From: Pleurotus ostreatus/Saccharomyces cerevisiae fusant
Taxonomy: Eukaryota; Opisthokonta
NCBI GenBank assembly: GCA_024196135.1
Contig: JAMQCK010000096.1
Location: forward strand, 1-64,000
DNA length: 64,000 nt
Direction: 5' to 3'
The position numbers and the translations under genes are program-made. The notes under the pieces were generated by a model, which was not told the DNA's origin, made no database searches, and was given only the letters and a program-made list of their open reading frames with translations. Shown in pieces: positions 31,947 to 41,555 of the stretch; position 1 is the first letter of the stretch; the number at the start of each line of letters is the position of its first letter.

Positions 31947-33288
31947 ATGGCATCCGCAGAGCAAGAGAATATATGGCGCGAGACGCCGACGATCTATTCT
32001 TCGTACATATCGAGGACACTGGGCTGTAAGGCATATCTAAAGCTGGAGGTTCGAGTCAACGGATCACTTCCCCCTTTACTTCTGGGCTAACCATATCGCA
32101 GTACCTACAGCCCAGCCACTCCTTCAAGTATCGCGGGATATCCCACTTCGTGAAGTGGGCTCAGCAGAAGCATGGGCCCAACACGCACGCCATCATCGCA
32201 TCGGGTGGCAACGCAGGTCTTGCGGCGGCGTGCGCCGCGAACATACTGGGCGTGAAGTGCACGGTATATCTCCCAGAGGGAGCTGCACAGAACACGATCG
32301 ACCTGCTTGAGGCGCAGAACGCGAAAGTGGTCATCGCGGGTAGATTCTATGCAGAAGCCTTCAAAGCTGCGCAGGAAGCGGCGGCGAGCGAAGAGCATGC
32401 GTGAGTACTGACCGTGGCTTGGCACGGAGATTTCTACTGACGAAACGACAGCATCGCCGTGCCCGCGTACGACCACGAGGTGCTTTGGGAGGGCCATGCC
32501 AGCATAGTCGACGAGCTTGCCGCTCAGTTGAAGACGAAGCCGGATGCGATCTTCTGCAGCGTCGGCGGGGGTAGCATGCTCGGCGGCATACTGGTGGGCT
32601 GCAAGAAGAATGGCTGGGATGACGGTAAGCACACGCGTTGAGCGAAGATAAAACACCGAGCTCATTATGCCTAGTATACGTTCGCACGATGGAGACCAAT
32701 GGCTCGGACTGCTTCCATTACTCTGTGGCATTGAACAGGACATCAGCGACGGACGAGCCATTGCATTTACCTGATAATGTGACAGTGGTGCAGGACGAAG
32801 GGACAGGCCTAAAGCTCGCCCACTTCCATAGCTTCTCATCGCGGGCATCTGGGTCTTTGGGAGCATCGCAGCCGGCCGCGCAAGTCGTCAAGATGGCGCT
32901 CGAACATGCCGGAGGGGTAAGGACCAGTTCGGTGCCCGACGCACTTGCAGTCCAGGCATGCGTTAGATTTGCTGGTGAGTTCCTCACTTGCTTGTGCAGT
33001 CAACGGTTGGAGATGATGGATCCAGATGAGCACAAAGTATTGGTCGAATTGGCGTGCGGCGCGACCCTCACCGCGGCATACAAGCCTGAGTTATTCAACG
33101 AGCTCGTACCTCCGAGGCCTGGGCAGAATGCAGCTGATCGGACGGTCGTATTTATCGTCTGCGGTGGGTTCAAGGTTTCCCTGGCGGAGATGGAGGAGTA
33201 CCGCAAAGAAGTTGCAGCGGACTCGGCAGAGGGAGGTTCGTGGGATGTTCTGAACGATCAGGGAAGGGTCATTAGGGTTGAGAAGTGA
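31947..33288 (+). CDS. L-serine/threonine dehydratase (PLP-dependent)
   Basis: A fold-type II PLP enzyme that deaminates L-serine (to pyruvate) and/or L-threonine, like yeast Cha1. The start MASAEQENIWRETPTIYSS leads to LGCKAYLKLE|YLQPSHSFKYRGISHF, in which the Lys of SFK forms the internal aldimine. SGGNAGLAAACAANILG binds the cofactor or substrate carboxylate, TVYLPEGAAQNTIDLLEAQN follows, and CSVGGGSMLGGILVG holds the PLP phosphate. The last exons give VRTSSVPDALAVQACVRFA|DEHKVLVELACGATLTAAY and TVVFIVCGGFKVSLAEM. A 51-nt intron at about 32975-33025 restores the usual RFADEHKVLVE junction. No regulatory ACT domain is present. Length about 345 residues, normal for catabolic fungal serine dehydratases. 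Confidence 0.9.
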
Positions 33289-33394
33289 TGCATATTGTAC
33301 ACAGTACACCGATAGAATGCCTGGAAAAGTAGCTGTGAGGTATGAGCAATCGCATACATAGGAGTACGAGGCAACGCACTAGGTGAATATCCGA

Positions 33395-33764
33395 TCATGC
33401 ATCCTGTGTTTGGTCTCTGCGACTCTCCGTCTTCGCCTTTCGCTCTGCCTTTAAGCGCTCGAGTTCTTCGCGAATGCCAGTCTGGTCCTTAGGGAAGAGC
33501 TGGAAGGGGAGCATCATGTTAGGCCAGCGTCAGAGCATAGCGTACAGAAAGCGCACAATGTTTGTCTTCTCCTCTGGCGGGAAGAGCTTTGCTCTGTACT
33601 ACAGCTCCTCGTCAGCGCACTTGTCACTTCGCTCCGAGCAGGGGCTAACGCACCGGAAGGACATGATTGTGGTACCATTCGGGATCCCCAAAGTGCACCA
33701 GCGCAAAGATGGGGATGAAGAGGTACATGGAAAACTTAAATACCTCGAGATTGGGGCCGGCCAT
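33395..33764 (-). CDS. PET100: PET100-like cytochrome c oxidase assembly factor
   Basis: A tiny three-exon gene. The spliced product is MAGPNLEVFKFSMYLFIPIF|ALVHFGDPEWYHNHVLP, then YRAKLFPPEEKTNI, then LFPKDQTGIREELERLKAERKA plus a short charged tail. The N-terminal NLEVFKF followed by one membrane helix, a Pro-rich P(P)EE segment and the EELERLKAER helix form the Pet100 layout. Pet100 sits in the inner mitochondrial membrane and helps assemble complex IV. The introns (about 50-57 nt) are GT...AG. It is divergent from the POLD2 homologue, with 172 bp between start codons. Identification is by motif layout and size in a protein of only about 85 residues. Confidence 0.78.
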
Positions 33765-33936
33765 GGCGGGAGACGGGAGCGGAGTCTGAGAAGGCGTCCC
33801 CGCAGACGATGACCCGGGCCAGCCACAGGCCACATGGCGAATTCGTCACGAGCGCGTTGTGTCACTGTGACCGATCATTAGACGCGTCGCGCGTCTTGCT
33901 CTTGGACCTGACCTCACTGTCTGCACCGAACACAAC

Positions 33937-35811
33937 ATGGCCATCGAGGAACTGTACGCGCACGCTCTGCGGCATGGGTCAGCTGATTGACGCGCTCTGT
34001 AGAGCCATACCTTCCACATCGACACGGAAAGACACCCAGGTCTTGCCCTCGAAAGGCACTTCGTTCCTGATTCCCGACAACGAGAAGTCATTCCACAAAC
34101 AATATGCAAACATCTACTATCTTCGACTGCACTCCCTACGAGACTCTGTGATTGAGAACGCGCAACGGAAGTGGAAGGATATCGAAGGTGCCGGACTCGA
34201 CTGATACTGCGACGCTCGTCTACTCACGCATCGCAGGCAGCCCCGTGCACATCCCTCGCGTTCTTGAGGTCTCTAAAGCAAAACTCTGCTATGTCGTCGG
34301 CACTGTATATATGGAAATGCCTCTCAAGCCGAGCGTCATGGAGGACATTGCACGCGATGTATGTGCCCCATCCTCCGCCTCGGGACATCTACTGACGGTC
34401 CCTTCGAACTCGAACGTCAATCTGCGATTATGATTTTCCCTTTTTACCCTCCTCTATCAACAGCACTCCATTGCACCTCCGCCACCGCCCCCGAAGATAT
34501 GCTCCAAAGAAGACCATGTTATGCTCGAGGACGAATCAGGACGCATCCGCCTGGTTGGCGCTCGCGTAACGGCTGCACCCCTTGTAACAGGCGTCATCAT
34601 CGGTGCGCTTGGCGTCGAGACGCCCAATGGTGACTTTGAAGTTGTCGATATATGCTACGCGGAGATGCCATCTCCAACATACCCGAAGGAGGACGACAGT
34701 GCGGCGATGGAAGTTGAAGGTAGAGAGTTGCACTTCACGTGCGAGTGCATGCTGATGACGACGCGTTTTCAGAGGAAGACTCTTGGGTTGCCTTTGTATC
34801 AGGACTAAATGTTGGCGCCCCATCCGCGGCGGACGCCCAGCTGCAAATGCTGGTCGAGTATCTGACCGGTGAAGGGGGTGGTCTAGACGATACCATATCC
34901 GCGTCTCAGATCTCCCGTCTCGTGATCGCTGGCGACTCCTTGTCAACTGTCCTCGTCACGGAAGAGGTCACCGACGAGAGGAAAGCAGTGAGTGAGCTCG
35001 TTCTAGCCGAGTCTGAGTTAGTGACGGGGATCTTTCAGCGACGCTTCGGGTATGATGCAACGACTTTTTCGCCACATCCAACCCTCAGTCTCTCGGCTAC
35101 GCTTCTCGATATTGGGCGGTCAATGCCTATTCACCTACTCCCTGGCGCAAACGACCCTTCCGGCGCAATCATGCCTCAGCAGCCCTTACCGCGACGAATG
35201 TTCGGCACGGTATCCAAACTCTCTACTTTCAAGTGCGAGACAAACCCAACCTTCATCGACCTCGCCGCTGGTCCTCGAAAGCGCCAACTTCTCGTGCATT
35301 CCGGACAGCCGCTGGACGACATGTTCAAGTACCTCCCGTCACCCCCGGCGCGGCGACTGGGCATCGCAGAAGCGACTCTGCGCTGGCGGCACATGGCACC
35401 GACTGCCCCGGATACCTTATGGTGCCACCCATTCTTTCACGCAGAGCCTTTTGTGTTGCAAAATACGCCTGACCTATATATCATCGGCAACCAGAAGAAA
35501 TTCGCGACTCGGCTAGCAGGGCCCTCTGATAGACAATGTCGCATCGTGCTAGTACCGCAGTTCTCTAGCACGGGGATGGTGGTGCTGGTCAATATGCGGA
35601 CGCTGAAGGTGAAGACGGTCAGTCTCAAGACGCATCAAATGATGGGAGGCGTCGAAGAGGAGCTGGAAATCAGTGAGTTGCTGTTATTAACTATTTCGAC
35701 GACTTGCTGAACCTAGAACTCGCAGAAACGAATGGGAGCGAGCCTACGCTGAGCGTGGAAGAGCCAGACATGACTATGTCGGATCCCGACCTTAGCCAGA
35801 TGGAGGAGTAG
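33937..35811 (+). CDS. DNA polymerase delta small subunit (POLD2/Pol31/Cdc1)
   Basis: The B-subunit of replicative DNA polymerase delta, an inactive phosphoesterase with an OB fold. A 49-nt first intron joins MAIEEL to AIPSTSTRKDTQVLPSKGTS. Then follow FHKQYANIYYLRLHSLRDSV, SPVHIPRVLEVSKAKLCYVV|GTVYMEMPLKPSVMEDIARD and DHVMLEDESGRIRLVGARV, which is the OB fold. The phosphoesterase part has WVAFVSGLNVGAP, MLVEYLTGEGGG, SRLVIAGDSL, MPIHLLPGANDPSGAIMPQQ|PLPRRMF, TNPTFIDLAAG, LLVHSGQPLDDMFKY, APDTLWCHPFFHAEPFVL and TPDLYIIGNQKKF. The order matches POLD2 throughout. The tag stop is at 35809-35811. The gene lies divergent from PET100. Confidence 0.94.
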
Positions 35812-36558
35812 ACGAACGATACATGCGGACCCGCGCGCACATGTGTTTCAACCCCCAATTGACTGCATCGTATTCAGCTCACAATTACACTGATCGAAGC
35901 CATTGATAGGCCCATGCGTACCGTTGCTGTGACATTATGGGTGCAGGTGGAAACCCGTCGATCGAGCTTGGGTCCCGTCTCTGCGCTCAGTTGGCATGCC
36001 TGAAGCCCAGCAAGAAATCTTGCCGCAGAACCGATGTACCTTTCCGTGAGGCGCGATGCGCGCCCGCTCCTGGTACAAGGTCTCCTTCGAGGACCTTACC
36101 CTCCGATGATTCAGGCAAACGTCGGAATTCCCATCTCAGAATGAAGCTGGGACATGTCGCCGCTACTGCTATGGGCCACTCACACGCACAGTCCTACTGA
36201 TGGAATAATGCACTGACCTTCGCAGTAGGGACGTTACCCGGTATCGTGTCGCCGCGTCAACAATTGCTTTCAGCTCAAACGTTCTTCCAGAGCAACAAGG
36301 ATAAGCCTGCGACACTTGCTCTGGAGATACGACGCAGGCGCATCCAGGGGCTCAAGAGCGTCTGTGCCTCTGCCGATGCGCGTGCAACGCAGGACCCAGG
36401 CGAGCATCATCTCGATGGTCACGACTGATCTCGCCGCAGGTCCCGGCACTGGTGCCCGCACCCTGCGCAAGGGCCCAGCGATAGTTCCCTCTCACTTAAA
36501 AGGTGTAAACCCTCGATGACTTTCGCTCAAGCGCTCACCCTCAGCCGCGTTCTTCGCA
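35812..36558. other. Intergenic region
   Basis: About 750 bp between POLD2 and the first GH16 gene. Only short, domain-less ORFs are present; no TATA box close to the GH16 start stood out. Confidence 0.4.
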
Positions 36559-37859
36559 ATGAAGTACATCGCAGTGCTTTCGTCTCTCATCGCTCTTTCT
36601 TCCGCGAAGCTGTATTCGGCGTCGGAGCGTTATGTGGGCAATACCTTCTACGATGCCTTTGAGTTCCAGGCTGTCTCTGAGTGAGTTTAGCGTACATACT
36701 TGACGCTCACGTCTTGGTAGCTGACGAGCATCGACAGTCCTACGCACGGGCGCGTGAACTACGTCGACATGTGGACCGCTCAAGGGAGGAACCTTACCTT
36801 CACCACCGGTATGGACTATCGTGTTCCCCCTCCATCGCCAGCAGCTCACCTTCCGCCGCCAGATGACACGTTCATCTTGCGTACGGACTGCTGGAGTACT
36901 CTCAGCCCCAGCGGTCCTGGTCGTGACTCGGTCCGTATCCAGTCGAAGAACCTCTACAAGAACCATCTAGCTGTGTAAGCCTTTCCGACCGATTTCCCAG
37001 CGTGGTTACTCATTCTACAACAGCTTCAACGTGCGCCACATGCCTCAAGGCTGCGGGTACGCTCGGCGCGTATTTGACCCTTTCAAACTTGCTGACGACT
37101 TGAAAGCACCTGGCCTGCGATTTGGTACGCGGACGTCAACAACTGGCCTGGCGCCGGAGAGATCGACGTGCTGGAAGGCGTCAACAACGTCACGCCAGAC
37201 GCTTCGACCCTTCACACTACTGCTGGTTGCACCATGCCCGATAACCGCGGTATGTTCGGGTGAGTACCAACTGCGATATATCAGTCTACTCTTGCTGATG
37301 GGCTTGCCAGCTCGCCCACGCAGTCCGATTGCAATCACGACGTCAACGGCAATGCTGGCTGTGGCGTCCGCATGAATAATGGGAACTCTTTTGGGCCGAA
37401 CTTCAATGCGGTTGGCGGCGGATGGTTCGTCATGGAGCGTACGGACGACGCCATCAGAGTTTGGTTCTGGGAACGCAACGATCCCAATGTGCCGGCCAGC
37501 ATCAAGAATCGCCAGGACTCGTTGCTGTCTGAGGAATTGGTTCGTGCCCTAGTCCAACTTCCATTATGCGACTACTTGACGTTGTCTTTAGGCAGAGCCC
37601 CAAGCCCTCTTCCCCAACACAAACTGCGACTTCAACAGCCATTTTGGTCCTCTCCGGTACGTCCGTTCGATGCGAACTGAAAGCTATACTAAATTATTCA
37701 TTAAGTATCATTATCAACCTCACGATTTGTGGTGACTGGGCTGGCTCTACGTTCAACAACGATGGCTGCCCGGGAAGTTGCATCGACCTCGCCAACAACA
37801 ACCCGAGTGCCTTTGGCGAAGCGTACTTCGACATAGCCAACATCGATCTCTACACTTGA
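36559..37859 (+). CDS. Secreted GH16 endo-beta-1,3(4)-glucanase, copy 1
   Basis: A laminarinase-like hydrolase expected to act on fungal or plant beta-glucans outside the cell. MKYIAVLSSLIALSSAKLYS is a signal peptide. The mature part: RYVGNTFYDAFEFQAVS, PTHGRVNYVDMWTAQGRNLT, DTFILRTDCWS, SVRIQSKNLYKNHL, FNVRHMPQGCG, WPAIWYADVNNWPGAGEIDV|LEGVNNVTP with the catalytic ExDxxE (EIDVLE), TLHTTAGCTMPDNRGM, CNHDVNGNAGCGVR, GGGWFVMERTDDAIRVWFWE, and the conserved end NLTICGDWAGSTFNNDGCPG plus NNNPSAFGEAYFDIANIDLY. About seven short introns; all key residues are present. It is in tandem with a close paralogue at 38911-40235. Confidence 0.93.
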
Positions 37860-38864
37860 GCGTACGATACGTAACGCTGCTCATGACCGGGACGAACGGG
37901 GAAGTCCGTCATATTTATTCGGGTATTATTGGCAAATTTATTTGTAAATAGGTAGATCCTACTCAGGTTGCGCGATGCCATCGCTTAGAGAGCCGTGCGG
38001 AAGCTGGACACCTACGAAAATGTGCGGCTTACAAGCCTTGATATAAGCTGATAGGTAATGACGGACGTTTTCTCTCGTTTCGGTTCGACTTTTGTTGAGT
38101 TATGCGAGATTTTGGTTGATCTTGGGAGCTGTGGGTCCTGCACTGCGCTTCACGTGTCCACAAACATTAATGCTCGCCTGGGACCAAACGTGCAGTACGG
38201 CAAGTTCCGACATCAATCCTTCTTGTCTACCAACACCATCTTCGACTGAGAGCGAACCGTCTCAGCTTGCTCCCCCTTGCCTCAAAAATTCTCTCTCATG
38301 TCATTTTATTCTGGTTCGCACTATAGTGTTGAGAAATATTATCGCAGGGTCTGTCGGACCGTGCCTCCTCTGGATTAATGCCCTGGTGCAGGCGTCGCAT
38401 CTTTCGACAACACACCCAAACGCAGTATCACCTACTTCCAAACTCCATTCTAACTATGGGACATCATGTCTATCCTCTCCCCTGAAGCTCCTCACGCGCT
38501 GGGCTCACTAGTCCGGTCAGCGAGGATCCTCAAAGGCATTTTACAGACCGGTGTTCGCCTTCGCCCCCTTCTCCCGCGAATCTTACCCTCGTCCTCCGCG
38601 AAAAGCGGGGTGTGAGGCGCACGAGTGCCATCTCTCTCATCAACTATCAGCCAGGAATGCCAATCCTCTTCCTGCGGCGTCCACAACAGGGTGAGCGCGT
38701 TGGAGATACGGGGCAGGTAGATTCCCCAAGCGTCAGAAAATGGGTGACAGTACACGCGGTAATGCTTCGACGAGACCTCGCTTCACCTCTTCTAGCCTTC
38801 GCTGTTGCTGTCATCGATGCTCTTTTAGGAGGAGCTTTTGCTCTGTGTACAGGTCCGATGTCGC
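37860..38864. other. Intergenic region between GH16 paralogues
   Basis: About 1 kb of non-coding DNA with short ORFs only. No remnant of a third GH16 copy was recognised. Confidence 0.4.
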
Positions 38865-38872
38865 TATATAAG
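38865..38872 (+). promoter_or_regulatory. TATA box of GH16 copy 2
   Basis: TATATAAG lies 38 bp upstream of the start codon of the second GH16 gene, which implies a very short 5' leader or use of this exact box. Confidence 0.6.
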
Positions 38873-38910
38873 AAGGCTTCCAGGATGGGGTCCTTGTATC
38901 GCCACTCGCC

Positions 38911-40235
38911 ATGGAGCTCTTCGCCTTCCTGCTTGTCGCTTCCATATCCACGCTTGCCTGCGCCAAGTCTTATCATGTCTCAGAGAGCTACGTGGGCAAC
39001 GACTTCTACAGGGGCTTCGACTTTCAGGCCATCACAGAGTGAGTGGCACATCGTCCTATCGGTAATGAGACTGCACGCTGACGGATTCTTTAGCCCTACG
39101 CACGGACGCGTGAACTACGTTGATATGTACACCGCACAGGGCAGAAATCTCACCTATACCACAGGTATGAGACTACATGACCCAGACTTCAAAGCCCTCA
39201 TGGTAGCCTCTCAGGCGATACGTTCATCCTACGTGGAGACAGCTGGTCCTACCTCAGACCGAACGGCCCCGGTCGTGATTCTGTACGCATACAGTCGAAG
39301 AAGACATACACGGACCATATTTCTGTGTAAGCGTGTCATTTGCGGTGTCTATATTCATTCTTACCGACACTCCTCAGCTTCAACGTGCGTCACATGCCCC
39401 AAGGTTGCGGGTAAGTGCAGCGATGCGGTTGAGTGGGATTGGACGACTAACATGATGGGTCAGGACTTGGCCTGCTATGTGGTACGCGGACGTGAATAAC
39501 TGGCCCGGCGCTGGCGAGATCGACGTCGTTGAGGGCGTCAATGACATATCTCCCAACGCGGCAACGCTTCATAGCACTGCGGGCTGTACGATGCCTGGCG
39601 GGCGCAACATGCAAGGGCCAGTGCTTTTGTCGTCGTCCGGGTATACGACTGATCGCCTATTGTAGGTCTCCCACCCAACCCGACTGCAATGTCAACGTGA
39701 ACGGCAATGCAGGCTGCGGCGTCCGCATGTCGACTCCTCTGTCGTACGGCCCCAGCTTCAATGCGAATGGCGGAGGCTGGTTTGTGACGGAGCGCACGAG
39801 CGCTGCGATTTCCGTCTGGTTTTGGGCGCGCAACGATCCCAGCGTACCTGCAGCTGTCAGGGATAGGCGCAATGATATTGTTTCCGGAGATCTAGTGCGT
39901 GCATTCAATCGTTCGAGGGCCACAAGAATGCTCAAGGATCACTTTTGCGGCAGGGAACTCCTCAAGCGTACTTTCCAAACACAAACTGCAACTTTGGGAG
40001 CCACTTCGGTGCCCTGAGGTACGCTTCGCACCTACACTTTCTTTCTCGTACGTCTTTGCCTAATTCGTGTTACTTGCGTAGGATCATAATCAACCTCACG
40101 TTTTGCGGCGATTGGGCAGGCAGTGTGTACAACAACGACGGTTGTCCCGGGAGCTGCATCGATCGGGTCAACAACAATCCAAGCTCGTTCGGCGAGGCGT
40201 ACTTCAATATAGCAAACATCGACATATACGTATGA
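38911..40235 (+). CDS. Secreted GH16 endo-beta-1,3(4)-glucanase, copy 2
   Basis: It has the same enzyme class and exon layout as the copy at 36559. The start MELFAFLLVASISTLACAKS is a signal peptide. Mature landmarks: YHVSESYVGNDFYRGFDFQA, PTHGRVNYVDMYTAQGRNLT, SGDTFILRGDSWSYL, FNVRHMPQGCG, WYADVNNWPGAGEIDVVEGV (catalytic EIDVVE), TLHSTAGCTMPGGRNMQG, CNVNVNGNAGCGVRMS, GGGWFVTERTSAAISVWFWA, FPNTNCNFGSHFGALR, INLTFCGDWAGSVYNNDGCP and NNNPSSFGEAYFNIANIDIY. The two copies clearly derive from a duplication. No inactivating change is seen in either. Differences cluster in loops and at the N-terminus. Confidence 0.93.
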
Positions 40236-40733
40236 TGGTGGACACTAACATACGCGACAAGGAGGTGTACATTGATCGATCCCTGCGATGAAGGAGTACA
40301 ACGTAGCTACCAGCTGGAAATTCAGACACGTATGCTTTCTCTGAAGGGCAGGCTTCGCAGTAAAGATGCTTCTTTGCACGACTTATTCCCACCAGCTGGT
40401 TGCATGAAGCCGCATGGTCTGCCAGTCACCACGGCGTCGGATCGGGTAGGATGTGAGCTCCAGTCTTGAAGTGATGCGCGGGTTGACGATATGGTTCGCG
40501 ACCTCCTTGAACCCCAAGCGTTCAAGCAACCCGGACTTCGCACTTCGGTGGATCACCAACGGTCGTCCTGTAGTGATCTCAATTGATAAACTTTCTTCAC
40601 CAGTCAAGGGGAGACGTACCATGATTCAGATAGATGTTTCTATGCGCGTTACTTGAGCATGCTCACGGGGTAGGCAGGAAATGGGCACGACGACGGGTCG
40701 TGAAGGTCGTGTTCGAGATACAAGGCCTCTGGC
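40236..40733. other. Intergenic region between convergent genes
   Basis: About 500 bp of 3' flanks of GH16 copy 2 and the SNF8 homologue. No gene or repeat is supported. Confidence 0.4.
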
Positions 40734-41483
40734 TCATTCCCACTGCATGACGGACATGATCCAATATGCGTTTCCCGCTGAAGGATCTTGGTCGTCGAGC
40801 CAGCATAGGCCATCACGGAGAAGCATATTTTCGAGTGCAGCCCGCGCTCGTTCTTGAGTCCACCCGCGGCGCGAGACAAGATCGCTTTCGACGACGCGTC
40901 CGCCCGTATCGTGGGCTAAGTCGAGGATGATAGCCTGATCCTGATCAAGCTCCTTCGGTACGCTCCTGACCATCTTCCGCCCCCCAACGTCGATGACCTG
41001 ATAGCCCGCGCCCAGCGGTTCAAGCGTCTTGATGCTGCTGACGATGTCATCCTCGGTGACCGCACCAGCATTCAGGCCGCGCAGACGTGTGACATGGCGA
41101 ACGAGCTCGCTCATGTCAATCATGCCGCCGTTGCGAGTTCTGGTGCTGACGCAGACGTCGACGATCTGGACACCGAGTTCGTACTGCCAATCTCCGAGGC
41201 CCAGTAGCTCCGCCCACCATCCTCCTCGGCGAGGGCCAGCGAGGGGGTCTATACCGACAGTAGCACACATCTGTTGAAAGGCATGACGGAACTCGGGATC
41301 GTTCTTGATGGTGTCCCGGTGCTGTGTGGCGAAACGGGCGAGCGCGGTACGAAACTGCTCGAGCTGGGACTTTAGATCGGCAACCTGAGTCTGCGATACC
41401 GTGGTCGATAGTTCTGCAAAGGAACGCTTCGATTGTTCACTGCGCTCAAAGGCAGCGATGCCGACGCCGCCGAGGCGGTGCAT
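40734..41483 (-). CDS. SNF8: ESCRT-II subunit SNF8/VPS22 (EAP30)
   Basis: The central ESCRT-II subunit, which sorts ubiquitinated cargo into multivesicular bodies. The frame is uninterrupted. MHRLGGVGIAAFERSEQSKR starts a helical hairpin (SFAELSTTVSQTQVADLKSQ and LEQFRTALARFATQHRDTI). Then FRHAFQQMCATVGIDPLAGP, WWAELLGLGDWQYELGVQIV, TRNGGMIDMSELVRHVTRLR, DDIVSSIKTLEPLGAGYQVI and GGRKMVRSVPKELDQDQAII form the first winged helix. GGRVVESDLVSRRGWTQERA, ALENMLLRDGLCWLDDQ and YWIMSVMQWE form the second. Length (about 249 residues) is normal. It is divergent from HID1, with only 72 bp between start codons. It is one of the few intronless genes in the window. Confidence 0.94.
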   Translation of the reverse strand: MHRLGGVGIAAFERSEQSKRSFAELSTTVSQTQVADLKSQLEQFRTALARFATQHRDTIKNDPEFRHAFQQMCATVGIDPLAGPRRGGWWAELLGLGDWQYELGVQIVDVCVSTRTRNGGMIDMSELVRHVTRLRGLNAGAVTEDDIVSSIKTLEPLGAGYQVIDVGGRKMVRSVPKELDQDQAIILDLAHDTGGRVVESDLVSRRGWTQERARAALENMLLRDGLCWLDDQDPSAGNAYWIMSVMQWE

Positions 41484-41555
41484 AGCGATGATGGCGGTCA
41501 GATACAAGATGGACGTGGAGGCCGAGACGCCACATACAGCGGATCGCGTCTTGTC

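Noticed and set aside
41438..41555. An extended HID1 N-terminus starting upstream at 41433.
   Set aside because: This reading overlaps the start of SNF8 and has no ATG; the ATG at 41556 begins a sequence that matches the family.
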